Source: Opitutia bacterium (GTDB lineage: Bacteria > Verrucomicrobiota > Verrucomicrobiia > Opitutales > Opitutaceae). From it: a stretch of DNA of 40,141 nt. The position numbers were made by a program, and so were the translations under genes. This document shows positions 27,659 to 36,001 of this stretch, piece by piece. Under the pieces are notes generated by a model. The model saw only the letters and a program-made list of their open reading frames with translations. It had not been told where the DNA came from and made no database searches. The stretch spans positions 1 through 40,141 of the forward strand of contig JANYBX010000200.1 in NCBI GenBank assembly GCA_025360615.1, in the 5' to 3' direction. Position 1 is the stretch's first letter; the number at the start of each line of letters is the position of its first letter.

Positions 27659-29338
27659 TCAGGCCTTGCGGAGTGATTTCAGCGTCGCCTCGGAATCGGT
27701 TTCAAGGATGAGGCTGCGCTTGAACGGCCGCACGTGGCGGATTTTCACGAGCGCCACGCAGGTGATGCCGAAAAGATTCGAGGAATACGCGGCGAGCAGG
27801 TTCGGCTCGATCACGCCGAGCACCTGCAGCACGAGCGCGGTGGCGGTGCCGCCGATGCCGAGGTAGAGGCCGCCATCGAAAAGGTTTTCCTCATTCTCGA
27901 TGAGCTTGAGGCGCACGAGTGGAGGCAGTTCCTGGGCGGCGATCTCGCGAATTTTAACCAGGCAGATAAAATACATCGCGACCTGCAGCGAGGCGAACAG
28001 GCCGATGGAGATGAGCGTTGAGGAGTCCATATGGTGGTTGGGTTGAGAAGGGGTGGCGGGGGCAACCGGGGCGGACGAAGCGGCGAAGAGCACCGGGAAA
28101 TGAACGCGGACCTGATACTCTGATGGCGGTGCCGCCTTGAGCAAAAACGGTTCGGTGCCGACGACGAGCAGCGCGGCGAACAGCAGCGCGAGCACGCCGG
28201 CCTTCATGCGTGGCAGCGCCATCAGCGGGGTGCCTGGACCGGTGCGGGTGACCACGAGGTCGAGCCCGCGCAGCACTAAAAACGCGCCGAGCAGGTAGCC
28301 AAGATATTTCAACGCGAGCGTGAGCTGCGCATGCGCCAGCGCGAATTCACCCGCGGCGCTGATCGCCGGCCCCGTCTGGCGGTTCACGGGCACCTGGCGT
28401 TGGAGCAGCACGCGCACCGCACCCTGGCCTTGCGCCAGCGCGAGCCGCAAATCCTCGGCCCCGGCTTTGCCATATTGAATCAAATAGCTCGCCACCCGGT
28501 CCGCCGAGTCGGCGAACAACGCGGCGGAATAGATGAGCGGCAGCTGATCGGGGGCGACCCGTGCCAAGTGCGCGTAGGCGCTCACCGTCTTCGTGTCTTC
28601 GGTATGGCGGAGGAGTTCGCTGAGCTGCGCCCAGTCAAGCCGTCGGCCGAGCGAAAGCAGGTCCATGAAAAACGGTTCAAGTTCGCCGAGGTCCTTCTTC
28701 AACACCGCCGTCTCGGCGAGCGCGCGCAATTCTCGCTGGAGCGACGGCGAGAGATGCTCGCCTTGGCAGAGCAACGCCGTGAGCAGCATCAGCGCATCCA
28801 AGGGTTGCCCGCCCGCCCGCGACGCCGGCACGAACCGCCCCGTCGCCGTGAGATCGCGCGTCTGCAGGATGGCCTGCACGCTGAGCGCGCCGGAGGTGGC
28901 GAGGTAGGCGCGGAGTTTTTCGCGCGCCGCCTGCGGGAGGAAAAACGTCAGCACCGGCGTGCTCCCCGCGCGGCCCGAGCTCACCCGCAGGTTGAAAAGC
29001 GGATCGAGAAACGGATCCCAGCCACCCCACGCCGCGAGGGCCGGCTGGCGGGCGGTGAGTTCCTCCAGCGCGCGGGCCAGCGCCGGCGCACGCGGATCAC
29101 CCACATTCTGCGACGCCGCGAGCAGCAACGCCGCCGGGCCGATTTTTTCCGAGTCCACCAAGTCGCGCCCAAACGCCGCCAGCGACCGGGTCTGTGCGCC
29201 CGCCGCGCGTAACAGCGCAGGGCTGACCGACTTGATGTTCACCGGCAGCAGCCAAGCGACGACGCCCAGCGCGAGTCCCGCCAGCACAAGAGTCATGGGC
29301 GCAAAAGCGGTGGGACGTCGGGCTGCGCCGGCTTTCAT
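27659..29338 (-). CDS. Multi-TM membrane protein of unknown function, two-part architecture
   Basis: N-terminal TM, helical region, TM pair, Pro/Ala linker (SSAPVAPATPSQPNHH), C-terminal 3-TM segment starting MDSSTLISIGLFASLQVAMYFICLVKIREIAAQE. Confidence 0.7.
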   Translation of the reverse strand: MKAGAARRPTAFAPMTLVLAGLALGVVAWLLPVNIKSVSPALLRAAGAQTRSLAAFGRDLVDSEKIGPAALLLAASQNVGDPRAPALARALEELTARQPALAAWGGWDPFLDPLFNLRVSSGRAGSTPVLTFFLPQAAREKLRAYLATSGALSVQAILQTRDLTATGRFVPASRAGGQPLDALMLLTALLCQGEHLSPSLQRELRALAETAVLKKDLGELEPFFMDLLSLGRRLDWAQLSELLRHTEDTKTVSAYAHLARVAPDQLPLIYSAALFADSADRVASYLIQYGKAGAEDLRLALAQGQGAVRVLLQRQVPVNRQTGPAISAAGEFALAHAQLTLALKYLGYLLGAFLVLRGLDLVVTRTGPGTPLMALPRMKAGVLALLFAALLVVGTEPFLLKAAPPSEYQVRVHFPVLFAASSAPVAPATPSQPNHHMDSSTLISIGLFASLQVAMYFICLVKIREIAAQELPPLVRLKLIENEENLFDGGLYLGIGGTATALVLQVLGVIEPNLLAAYSSNLFGITCVALVKIRHVRPFKRSLILETDSEATLKSLRKA

Positions 29339-29408
29339 GGGAGGATATACAAAGTAAAGATTTGCGAGCCGGGCCGGGCAAATTAACCCTAACTGTCCAC
29401 ACCGACCA

Positions 29409-29978
29409 ATGTCCTTGCGAATTGTTCACTACAACGAACCCGTCCTCCGAAAAAAAGGCGAGAAGGTAACCAAATTTGACGACGCCCTGCGCGCCCTCGC
29501 CGCCGAGATGATCGCCACCATGCACGACGCCGCGGGCATCGGCCTCGCCGCGCAACAAGTCGGCCGCGCCCTCCAGCTCTGCGTCGTCGACCTAAGCGAG
29601 GCCGACGCCGATTTCACGTGGACGCTCGACGGCGCGAAACTGCCGCTCGACCTCATCATGCCCATGGTCATCGCCAACCCGGTCATCACCGTGGCCAAGG
29701 GCGCGCCGGAGGAAATCTTCGAGGAAGGCTGCCTGTCGTTTCCTAAAATCCGCGGCGATGTGAAACGCCCCGAAGCCATCACGGTGAAATACAAGGACGA
29801 GCGCGGCGGCGCCCACACCCTCGTGTGCAACGGTCTGCTCGCGCGGTGCATTCAGCACGAGGCCGACCACCTCAACGGCGTGCTCTTCATCGACCACATG
29901 ACCAAGAAAACGTTCGCCCAAATCGACGACGCCGTGAAAACCCTCGTGAAGGAAACCCGCGCCGCCGCGAAAAAATAA
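29409..29978 (+). CDS. def: Peptide deformylase
   Basis: GIGLAAQQVG, EEGCLSFP, CIQHEADHLNGVLFID motifs. Confidence 0.96.
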   Translation: MSLRIVHYNEPVLRKKGEKVTKFDDALRALAAEMIATMHDAAGIGLAAQQVGRALQLCVVDLSEADADFTWTLDGAKLPLDLIMPMVIANPVITVAKGAPEEIFEEGCLSFPKIRGDVKRPEAITVKYKDERGGAHTLVCNGLLARCIQHEADHLNGVLFIDHMTKKTFAQIDDAVKTLVKETRAAAKK

Positions 29979-30082
29979 GCGGACCGCATGGGCGGCCTTA
30001 CGCCGCGATTCAGAACCACCATCGCCGCGCCGAGCCTCTCGTTCATTCGCCGAACCGAATCCATCTCACCCGACCGAATCTC

Positions 30083-31162
30083 ATGAGCCAAAAATCCGAC
30101 GGCCAAAACTACGCCCCGCAAGGCAAACCCAGCCCCGTGGTGCAGCCCGGCGAATTCATTTTCGCCGCCGCCTACCTCGAGCACGGCCACATCTACGGCC
30201 AGTGCAACGGCCTGCTCGAAGCCGGTGCCGAGTTGAAATGGGTTTACGATCCCGATGTGACGAAAGTCGAAGCCTTCCGCGCGAAATATCCGCAGGCGCA
30301 AGTCGCGCGCTCCTTCGACGAAATCCTCGCCGACCCGGCCGTGAAACTCGTCGCCGCCGCCGCCATCCCGAGCGAGCGCGGTGCCATCGGCTGCCGCGTC
30401 ATGGAGGCCGGCAAAGACTACTTCACGGACAAGACTCCCTTCACCACGCTCGACCAACTCGATCAGGCCAAAGCCGTCGTCGCGCGCACCGGCCGCAAAT
30501 ACGCGGTGTATTATAGCGAGCGCCTCCACGTGGAGTCCGCGATGTTCGCCACCGACCTCGTCGCCAGCGGCGCCATCGGCCGCGTCATCCAAGTGCTCGG
30601 TCTGGGGCCACATCGTTTAGGGAAACCGGCGCGCCCGGCGTGGTTTTTCGAAAAAGCGAAATACGGCGGCATCCTCTGCGACATCGGCAGCCACCAGTTC
30701 GAGCAGTTCCTCACCTACTCCGGCGCGACCGATGCGATCATCACGCAGGCCGCCGTCGGCAACTTTGCCAACGCCGACACCCCTGAGTTCGAGGACTTCG
30801 GCGAAGCCTCGCTCCTCGGCAACAACGGCGCCTCGAACTACATTCGCGTCGACTGGTTCAACCCCGCCGGCCTCAGCACGTGGGGCGACGGCCGCACCGT
30901 CATCCTCGGCACCAAGGGCTACATCGAACTCCGCAAATACGTGGATGTCGCCCGCGAGAAATCCGGCGACCACGTCTACATCGTGGACGAAAAAGGCGAA
31001 CAACACCTCAACGTCACCGGGCAGGTCGGCTTCCGCTTTTTCGGCCAGCTCATGCTTGATTGTCTCAACCGCACCGAGAACGCGATGACGCAGGTCCACG
31101 CCTTCAAGGCCGCCGAACTCTGCATCCGCGCGCAACTCGCCGCGCGCAAAATTACGCCGTGA
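30083..31162 (+). CDS. Gfo/Idh/MocA family oxidoreductase
   Basis: FAAAYLEHGHIYGQCNGLLEAGAELKWVYDPDVTKVEAFRAKYP; DPAVKLVAAAAIPSERGAIGCRVMEAGKDYFTDKTPFTT; GGILCDIGSHQFEQFL. ATG at 30083. Confidence 0.9.
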   Translation: MSQKSDGQNYAPQGKPSPVVQPGEFIFAAAYLEHGHIYGQCNGLLEAGAELKWVYDPDVTKVEAFRAKYPQAQVARSFDEILADPAVKLVAAAAIPSERGAIGCRVMEAGKDYFTDKTPFTTLDQLDQAKAVVARTGRKYAVYYSERLHVESAMFATDLVASGAIGRVIQVLGLGPHRLGKPARPAWFFEKAKYGGILCDIGSHQFEQFLTYSGATDAIITQAAVGNFANADTPEFEDFGEASLLGNNGASNYIRVDWFNPAGLSTWGDGRTVILGTKGYIELRKYVDVAREKSGDHVYIVDEKGEQHLNVTGQVGFRFFGQLMLDCLNRTENAMTQVHAFKAAELCIRAQLAARKITP

Positions 31163-31170
31163 ACGCCGTG

Positions 31171-31300
31171 AACATCCAACGCTCAACATCGAACCTCCAA
31201 CGTCCAACGATTCGGAGAGACGCGTTTCTCCGCCGAGTGAGTGGAGGTTCGAAGTTGGATGTTGGATGTTGGAAGTTCGATGTTGGATGTTGGAAGTTCC
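31171..31300. repeat. Inverted arrays of a 7-bp repeat
   Basis: Left arm 31171-31208: AACATCC AACGCTC AACATCG AACCTCC AACGTCC AAC. Right arm 31247-31295: GTTCGAA GTTGGAT GTTGGAT GTTGGAA GTTCGAT GTTGGAT GTTGGAA. Spacer holds CGGAGA-GACGCGTT-TCTCCG hairpin. Confidence 0.92.
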
Positions 31301-31304
31301 TCCC

Positions 31305-31829
31305 GTGAGCATCGCCACGCGCACCGGCGACGACGGCACGACCGGCCTCCTCTACGGCCAGCGGGTACGGAAAGATCACCCGCAGATCGAGGCCATCGGC
31401 GCGTTCGACGAACTGAACGTCGCCCTCGGCGCCGCAAAACCGCTCCTGACCGACGAGCACACGCGCGCGCTCATCGTCGCACTCCAGCAAAATCTTGTCG
31501 CACTCATGGGCGAGCTCGCCTGCGCCGAGGCGGACATCGCTCGCTACTCCGCGTCGAAGTTTGCGAAGATTTCCTTCGACGATGTCCAACGCCTCGATGC
31601 CGCCGTCGCCACGCTCGAAGCGCGCGGGTTAAAATTCGACGGCTGGGCCACGCCCGGGGCGAATGCACTCGGCTCCGCCTTCGACACCGCGCGCGTCATC
31701 GCACGCCGCGCCGAGCGCCGCCTCACCGCCCTGCCCGCGCACGGCCGCAGCGTGCGGCCAGAGCTGCGACAGTTCACCAACCGCCTCGCCGACCTGCTCT
31801 GGCTGCTCGCACGTCAGGCGGAGCAGTAG
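31305..31829 (+). CDS. PduO-type cob(I)alamin adenosyltransferase
   Basis: GTG start: VSIATRTGDDGTTGLLYGQRVRKDHPQIEAIGAFDELNVALGAAK; RVIARRAERRLTAL; FTNRLADLLWLLAR. Confidence 0.9.
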   Translation: MSIATRTGDDGTTGLLYGQRVRKDHPQIEAIGAFDELNVALGAAKPLLTDEHTRALIVALQQNLVALMGELACAEADIARYSASKFAKISFDDVQRLDAAVATLEARGLKFDGWATPGANALGSAFDTARVIARRAERRLTALPAHGRSVRPELRQFTNRLADLLWLLARQAEQ

Positions 31830-31987
31830 CCACGGCCACTCCCGTCTCCGTCTGCAGGCCCGACCGCCGGTCGGGCTTCGGCCTCCGACCAGCCGTCAGT
31901 TCGACAAACGGGCTTTCAATGCGCCCTCCCTCCACCAGCCGCGCAAAAAATCCTGTCCATCCCCGGCGTTCTCTCTAAAACCCCGTC

Positions 31988-32566
31988 ATGCCGTTCGCCC
32001 TCGTCATTCTCGTGCTGGCCGCCGCCTGGCGCATCTTCACGCTGCACGTGCCCGCCCTGAGCAATTTCTCGCCGCTCATGGCGCTCGCGTTTTGCGGCGG
32101 GGTTTATTTTCGCGGTCGCTGGCTCTGGCTCGTGCCACTCGCCGCGCTCACGTTGTCCGACCTCTACATCGACCACTACTACGCGACGCAGTATCACTAC
32201 GAATGGACCGTTGGCGGTGCCGTGCTCCGCGCGCTGTGTTTTGCCGCCGCCGCGGGCTTCGGGCAACTGGTCTCGACGCGTCGCAGTTGGCTGAATCTTT
32301 TCAGCGGATCCCTCGGTGGGTCCGTCCTGTTTTATCTCGTGACCAACACCGCCTCGTGGCTCGGCGATGCCGGCTACGCGCACAACGCCGCCGGCTGGTG
32401 GCAGGCGCTCACCGTCGGCCACCCGCAATTTCAGCCCACGCTGTTTTTCTTCCGCAACACCCTCGTGAGCGACCTGCTCTTCACGGGCGTTTTCGCGCTC
32501 GCCATGGAGTCCGTCGCGCAACGCCGCGGCGCGCCAAGCCTGCTCGCCGGCCGCACGTCCGCCTGA
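31988..32566 (+). CDS. DUF6580-like multi-TM protein
   Basis: NFSPLMALAFCGGVYFRGRWLWLVPLAALTLSDLYI pattern, ~190 aa, multi-TM. Confidence 0.65.
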   Translation: MPFALVILVLAAAWRIFTLHVPALSNFSPLMALAFCGGVYFRGRWLWLVPLAALTLSDLYIDHYYATQYHYEWTVGGAVLRALCFAAAAGFGQLVSTRRSWLNLFSGSLGGSVLFYLVTNTASWLGDAGYAHNAAGWWQALTVGHPQFQPTLFFFRNTLVSDLLFTGVFALAMESVAQRRGAPSLLAGRTSA

Positions 32567-32567
32567 A

Positions 32568-33272
32568 GTGGCTCGCGCCATCGGCTTCGACCTCGGGGAG
32601 ACGATCCTCACCTACGCCGACACGCCCCTGAGCTGGGCGTCGCTCTATCGCCCCGCGCTGGAGCGCGTCGCCAAAACCTGCCACGCGAGCCCGGACGAAG
32701 CCGCTTTTTCGCGCGCCGAAAAAATCCTAGCCACGCACAACACCCGCCTGCATCCGCGCACCCGGGAAATCGGCGCCGAACGAATCTTCACCGAAATCCT
32801 GATGGCGTGGGCCCTCCCACCCACTCCGTACTTGCCATCCACCCTCGCGGAGTTTTTTGGATTTTTTCAACAGCGTCTCGTCAGTTATCCCGAATCAGCC
32901 CCTGCGCTGGCCGCGTTGCGTGCCACGGGCTATCGTCTCGGCGTGCTAACTGATGTGCCCTACGGCATGCCGCGAGCTTTCGTCGAACGCGATCTGCACA
33001 ACGGCGGACTGGGCGCCGCCATCGATGTGTTACTCACCTCCGTCGAAGTCGGCTGGCGCAAACCGGCGACGCCGGGATTTCACGCACTCGCCACCGCCCT
33101 CGGCGTCGAGGCGTCCGACCTCTGGTATATCGGCAACGAGGAAAAGGACATCGCCGGCGCACTCGCCGCCGGTGCCACCGCCGTGCTGATCGACCGGGAA
33201 AATCGCCAGCCAAGCTGGGGCCAGTCGCACACGATCCGCGATCTGCGCGACCTGGAGCAGCTGCTCAGCTGA
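32568..33272 (+). CDS. HAD-superfamily hydrolase
   Basis: GTG start; FDLGETILTY, YRLGVLTDVPYGMP, VGWRKPATPGFHALA, DLWYIGNEEKDIAGALAAGATAVLIDR. Confidence 0.85.
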   Translation: MARAIGFDLGETILTYADTPLSWASLYRPALERVAKTCHASPDEAAFSRAEKILATHNTRLHPRTREIGAERIFTEILMAWALPPTPYLPSTLAEFFGFFQQRLVSYPESAPALAALRATGYRLGVLTDVPYGMPRAFVERDLHNGGLGAAIDVLLTSVEVGWRKPATPGFHALATALGVEASDLWYIGNEEKDIAGALAAGATAVLIDRENRQPSWGQSHTIRDLRDLEQLLS

Positions 33273-33311
33273 TCACGGCGGCGATCGCTAACCGGTCCGC
33301 CCGCTGAATTC

Positions 33312-34853
33312 TCAGAGTAAATCCGCCGCGAGTTCCGCCAGCTTCGAGCGCTCACCCTTGGTGAGTTTCACGTGCGCGGCGATGGACTGGCCCTTCATGC
33401 GGTTGTGGCAATAGACGAGGCCGTTGCTGCGGGCGTCGACGTAAGGGTTGTCGATCTGCGCCGGGTCGCCGATGAGCACGATCTTCGAGCCCTCGGAAAT
33501 GCGCGTGATCACCGTCTTCACCTCGTGCGGGGTGAGTTGCTGCGCTTCATCGAGGATGAAGAAGCGGCGCGCGATCGAGCGTCCGCGGATAAACGCGAGC
33601 GCCTCGATCTCCACGAGGCCGCTGCGGATCAGCCGCTCGTAGGGTTTCATGACGGCCGCACTGCCGTGGCCGCCACCGTGGCTGGCGTGACTCGGCTGCG
33701 GCGCGCTCATCTGCGTGGTGAAATGATCGTCGTGGCTGCGGAATTTTTTCTTCGAAACTTTCTTCGCGGCGAACTGCGGTTCCTTCTGCGGCTTCGAGGG
33801 CATGAGCACTTCGAGCGCGTCGTGATAGGGTTGCAGCCAGGGTTTCATCTTTTCCTCGAGCGAACCGGGAAGAAAACCGATGTCCTTGCCGAGCGCGATC
33901 ACGGGGCGGGAAATGGAAACCCCGTCGTAGTGCGAGTGGTCGTCGTGCGTCTGGTGCAGCGCGCACGCGGTCGAGAGCAGCGTCTTGCCCGTGCCGGCCT
34001 TGCCGTAACACGTGAGCAGGTGGATGCCGTCGTCGAGGAGCCCGTCCATGAAAAATTGCTGCTCAAGATTGCGCGGACGAATCGGAATGCCACCGGGCGC
34101 CTTCACGAAATCGGGAATTTTCAGGCGGCGCACGAGGCCGTCGCCATAGTAGCGCGCGGGCATCGTCTTGCCCTCGTCGGAGCGGAGCAGCACGTATTCG
34201 TTGAGGTAAAGCGCCTTTGACGAATCAGCGTCGAGATCGAACAGGCCCTCGGAGGCGAAGCGCTGCAGTTCGTAAACGTTGAGCGCGATTTCGCGGTAGC
34301 TCGCCTCCTCGTCCGTCTCGGGCACCTTGTCGTTGAGATAATCCTGAGACTCGAGGCCGACCGCGCGGGCCTTGAGCTGCATGTTCACGTCTTTCGTGAC
34401 AAGAATCGTCGGCGGCGGAAAACGCTCCTGCACGAAGAGCGCCGCCGCGATGATGCGGTTATCCTTTTTGGAAAGGTCCGGCAAAATCGCGCGCAGGCGA
34501 TCCATGGCGGCCGAGCGGCGCGAAGGATCGGCGAGATAGGGATTGATGATGATCGAGAGCGTGCCGCCGTTGGAAAGCTTCACGCCCTCGTGCATCGACC
34601 GGGAATCCGGCAGGAGCTCCTGCAAAATCCGGTGCACCCGGCGCGCGTTGCGCCCGCGCTCGGTGGACTGCTCGCCCTTGATGCCGTCGAGCTCCTCGAG
34701 GACCTCCACCGGGATGGCGAGGTTGTTGTCCTCGAATTTATAAATCGACTGCGGGTCGTGCAGGAGGACGTTCGTGTCGAGCACGAAGGTCTTAACTTTA
34801 GCTGCCACCCTGAGCCGCGGACTTGGGGCTGTCGCCCCGTGAAGGTTTTCCAT
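33312..34853 (-). CDS. PhoH family protein with N-terminal PIN domain
   Basis: KTFVLDTNVLLHDPQSIYKFEDNNLAIP (PIN), CYGKAGTGKTLLSTACALHQ (Walker A), RFFILDEAQQLTPHEVKTVITRISEGSKIVLIGDPAQID. Start ATG 34853 or, equally plausible, GTG 34808. Confidence 0.92.
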   Translation of the reverse strand: MENLHGATAPSPRLRVAAKVKTFVLDTNVLLHDPQSIYKFEDNNLAIPVEVLEELDGIKGEQSTERGRNARRVHRILQELLPDSRSMHEGVKLSNGGTLSIIINPYLADPSRRSAAMDRLRAILPDLSKKDNRIIAAALFVQERFPPPTILVTKDVNMQLKARAVGLESQDYLNDKVPETDEEASYREIALNVYELQRFASEGLFDLDADSSKALYLNEYVLLRSDEGKTMPARYYGDGLVRRLKIPDFVKAPGGIPIRPRNLEQQFFMDGLLDDGIHLLTCYGKAGTGKTLLSTACALHQTHDDHSHYDGVSISRPVIALGKDIGFLPGSLEEKMKPWLQPYHDALEVLMPSKPQKEPQFAAKKVSKKKFRSHDDHFTTQMSAPQPSHASHGGGHGSAAVMKPYERLIRSGLVEIEALAFIRGRSIARRFFILDEAQQLTPHEVKTVITRISEGSKIVLIGDPAQIDNPYVDARSNGLVYCHNRMKGQSIAAHVKLTKGERSKLAELAADLL

Positions 34854-34948
34854 TCGCGTGGGAATAATCTGGCCGGAAATTGGGAAACCGCTCGCGCTTT
34901 GTCCATCCCGGAGTTCATCACTTCGCGTGATCGTAACCGAAAAAATAC

Positions 34949-35893
34949 TTACACCGAGTCCGCCGACGCGCCGGGATTTTTCAGCCCAAGCACTTCCGTG
35001 ACCGAGTCGCACAGGCCGACAAACGTCTCCTCGGCCAGAGCTAAACGCCGGCCTTTCAGGTGCGCCACCCCCCAGCGGCGCCGCAGTTTGCGCGGTCCCA
35101 GCGGCAGCGAGACGAGCGCGCCGCTCTCCAATTCCTCCCGCGCAATCCACGGCGCGAGCAACCCGGCGCCGAGCCCGATTTTCACCAACTCTTTAATCGC
35201 CTCCATGCTGCCGAGCTCGATCACGTTGAGCAGCGTGATTTTTTCCTCGCGGAAATAATCGCTGACGAGCCGGAAGGTGAAACTCGTCTTGTTATAAAGG
35301 ATCAGCGTCTCCGTCGCGATCTGCTCGCGCGGCGGCCGGCCGAGTTTCGCCCACGGGTGCAGCGGCGCGACGAAGAACCGCAGCTCGTCGCGAAACAGCG
35401 GCACGAAAACGAATTCATCCTGCACTCCGGCCGGCGGCTCGATCACGATCGCGAGATCCACCTGCCCGGCGCGCAGCAACTCGAGCTGTTGCCCGTGGTC
35501 GCCCGGCTCGATGCGAATTTCGCACTTGGGAAAACTCTGGCGAAATTCCCGCAGCACCGTCGGCAGGATGTGCTGGCACGCCGTCGTGCTCGCACCGACG
35601 CGCAACCGGCTGTGGCCCCACTTCGAGAGATCATCCAGCCCCGCGCGCGCCGTCTCCATCTCGCGCAGAATTTTTTCCGTGTGCCGGAGAAACTGCTCCC
35701 CGGACTGCGTGAGCATCACGCGCCGCCCCACGCGGTCGAGCAGCCGGCACCCGAGATCGTCCTCCAGCGCCTTGATCGCGTGGCTCACGGCGGACTGCGT
35801 GAGAAACAAATCCTTGGCCGCGAGCGTGAAGCTCCCGCGCCGCGCGAGCGCGGAGAAGGCGAGGAGTTGGCGGCTGTCGAGCGTGGGTTTCAT
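34949..35893 (-). CDS. LysR family transcriptional regulator
   Basis: LLAFSALARRGSFTLAAKDLFLTQSAVSHAIKALEDDLGCRLLDRVGRRVMLTQSGEQFL; ATG at 35893. Confidence 0.93.
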   Translation of the reverse strand: MKPTLDSRQLLAFSALARRGSFTLAAKDLFLTQSAVSHAIKALEDDLGCRLLDRVGRRVMLTQSGEQFLRHTEKILREMETARAGLDDLSKWGHSRLRVGASTTACQHILPTVLREFRQSFPKCEIRIEPGDHGQQLELLRAGQVDLAIVIEPPAGVQDEFVFVPLFRDELRFFVAPLHPWAKLGRPPREQIATETLILYNKTSFTFRLVSDYFREEKITLLNVIELGSMEAIKELVKIGLGAGLLAPWIAREELESGALVSLPLGPRKLRRRWGVAHLKGRRLALAEETFVGLCDSVTEVLGLKNPGASADSV

Positions 35894-35904
35894 GAATGAA
35901 TGCG

Positions 35905-35923
35905 TTTCATCGTTCCGATGAAA
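35905..35923. promoter_or_regulatory. Palindrome in LysR / NrtA-like divergent region
   Basis: TTTCATCG-TTC-CGATGAAA, perfect 8-bp arms. Confidence 0.55.
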
Positions 35924-36001
35924 TTTTCCATGAGCAGTAATTACGCCACTTTCTCCCCGCTGGCACACCGCGCGCTAAAGAGCGGCCAACTCATCCGCGT
36001 C

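Noticed and set aside
26204-27676. 490-aa plus-strand ORF
   Set aside because: Antisense to the coiled-coil gene; Leu/Glu/Arg-rich pattern is the complement of that gene's biased codons.
31171-31300. CRISPR array
   Set aside because: Units are 7 bp with no unique spacers and two inverted blocks; not CRISPR architecture.
31060-31308. 82-aa ORF through the heptad array (LDVGCWKFDVGCWKF)
   Set aside because: Product of a 7-bp tandem repeat being open in several frames, not a real protein.
32568-33272. Catalytically dead HAD protein (DLGET instead of DxDxT)
   Set aside because: DLG-type motif I occurs in many annotated HAD-like hydrolases; not strong enough alone.
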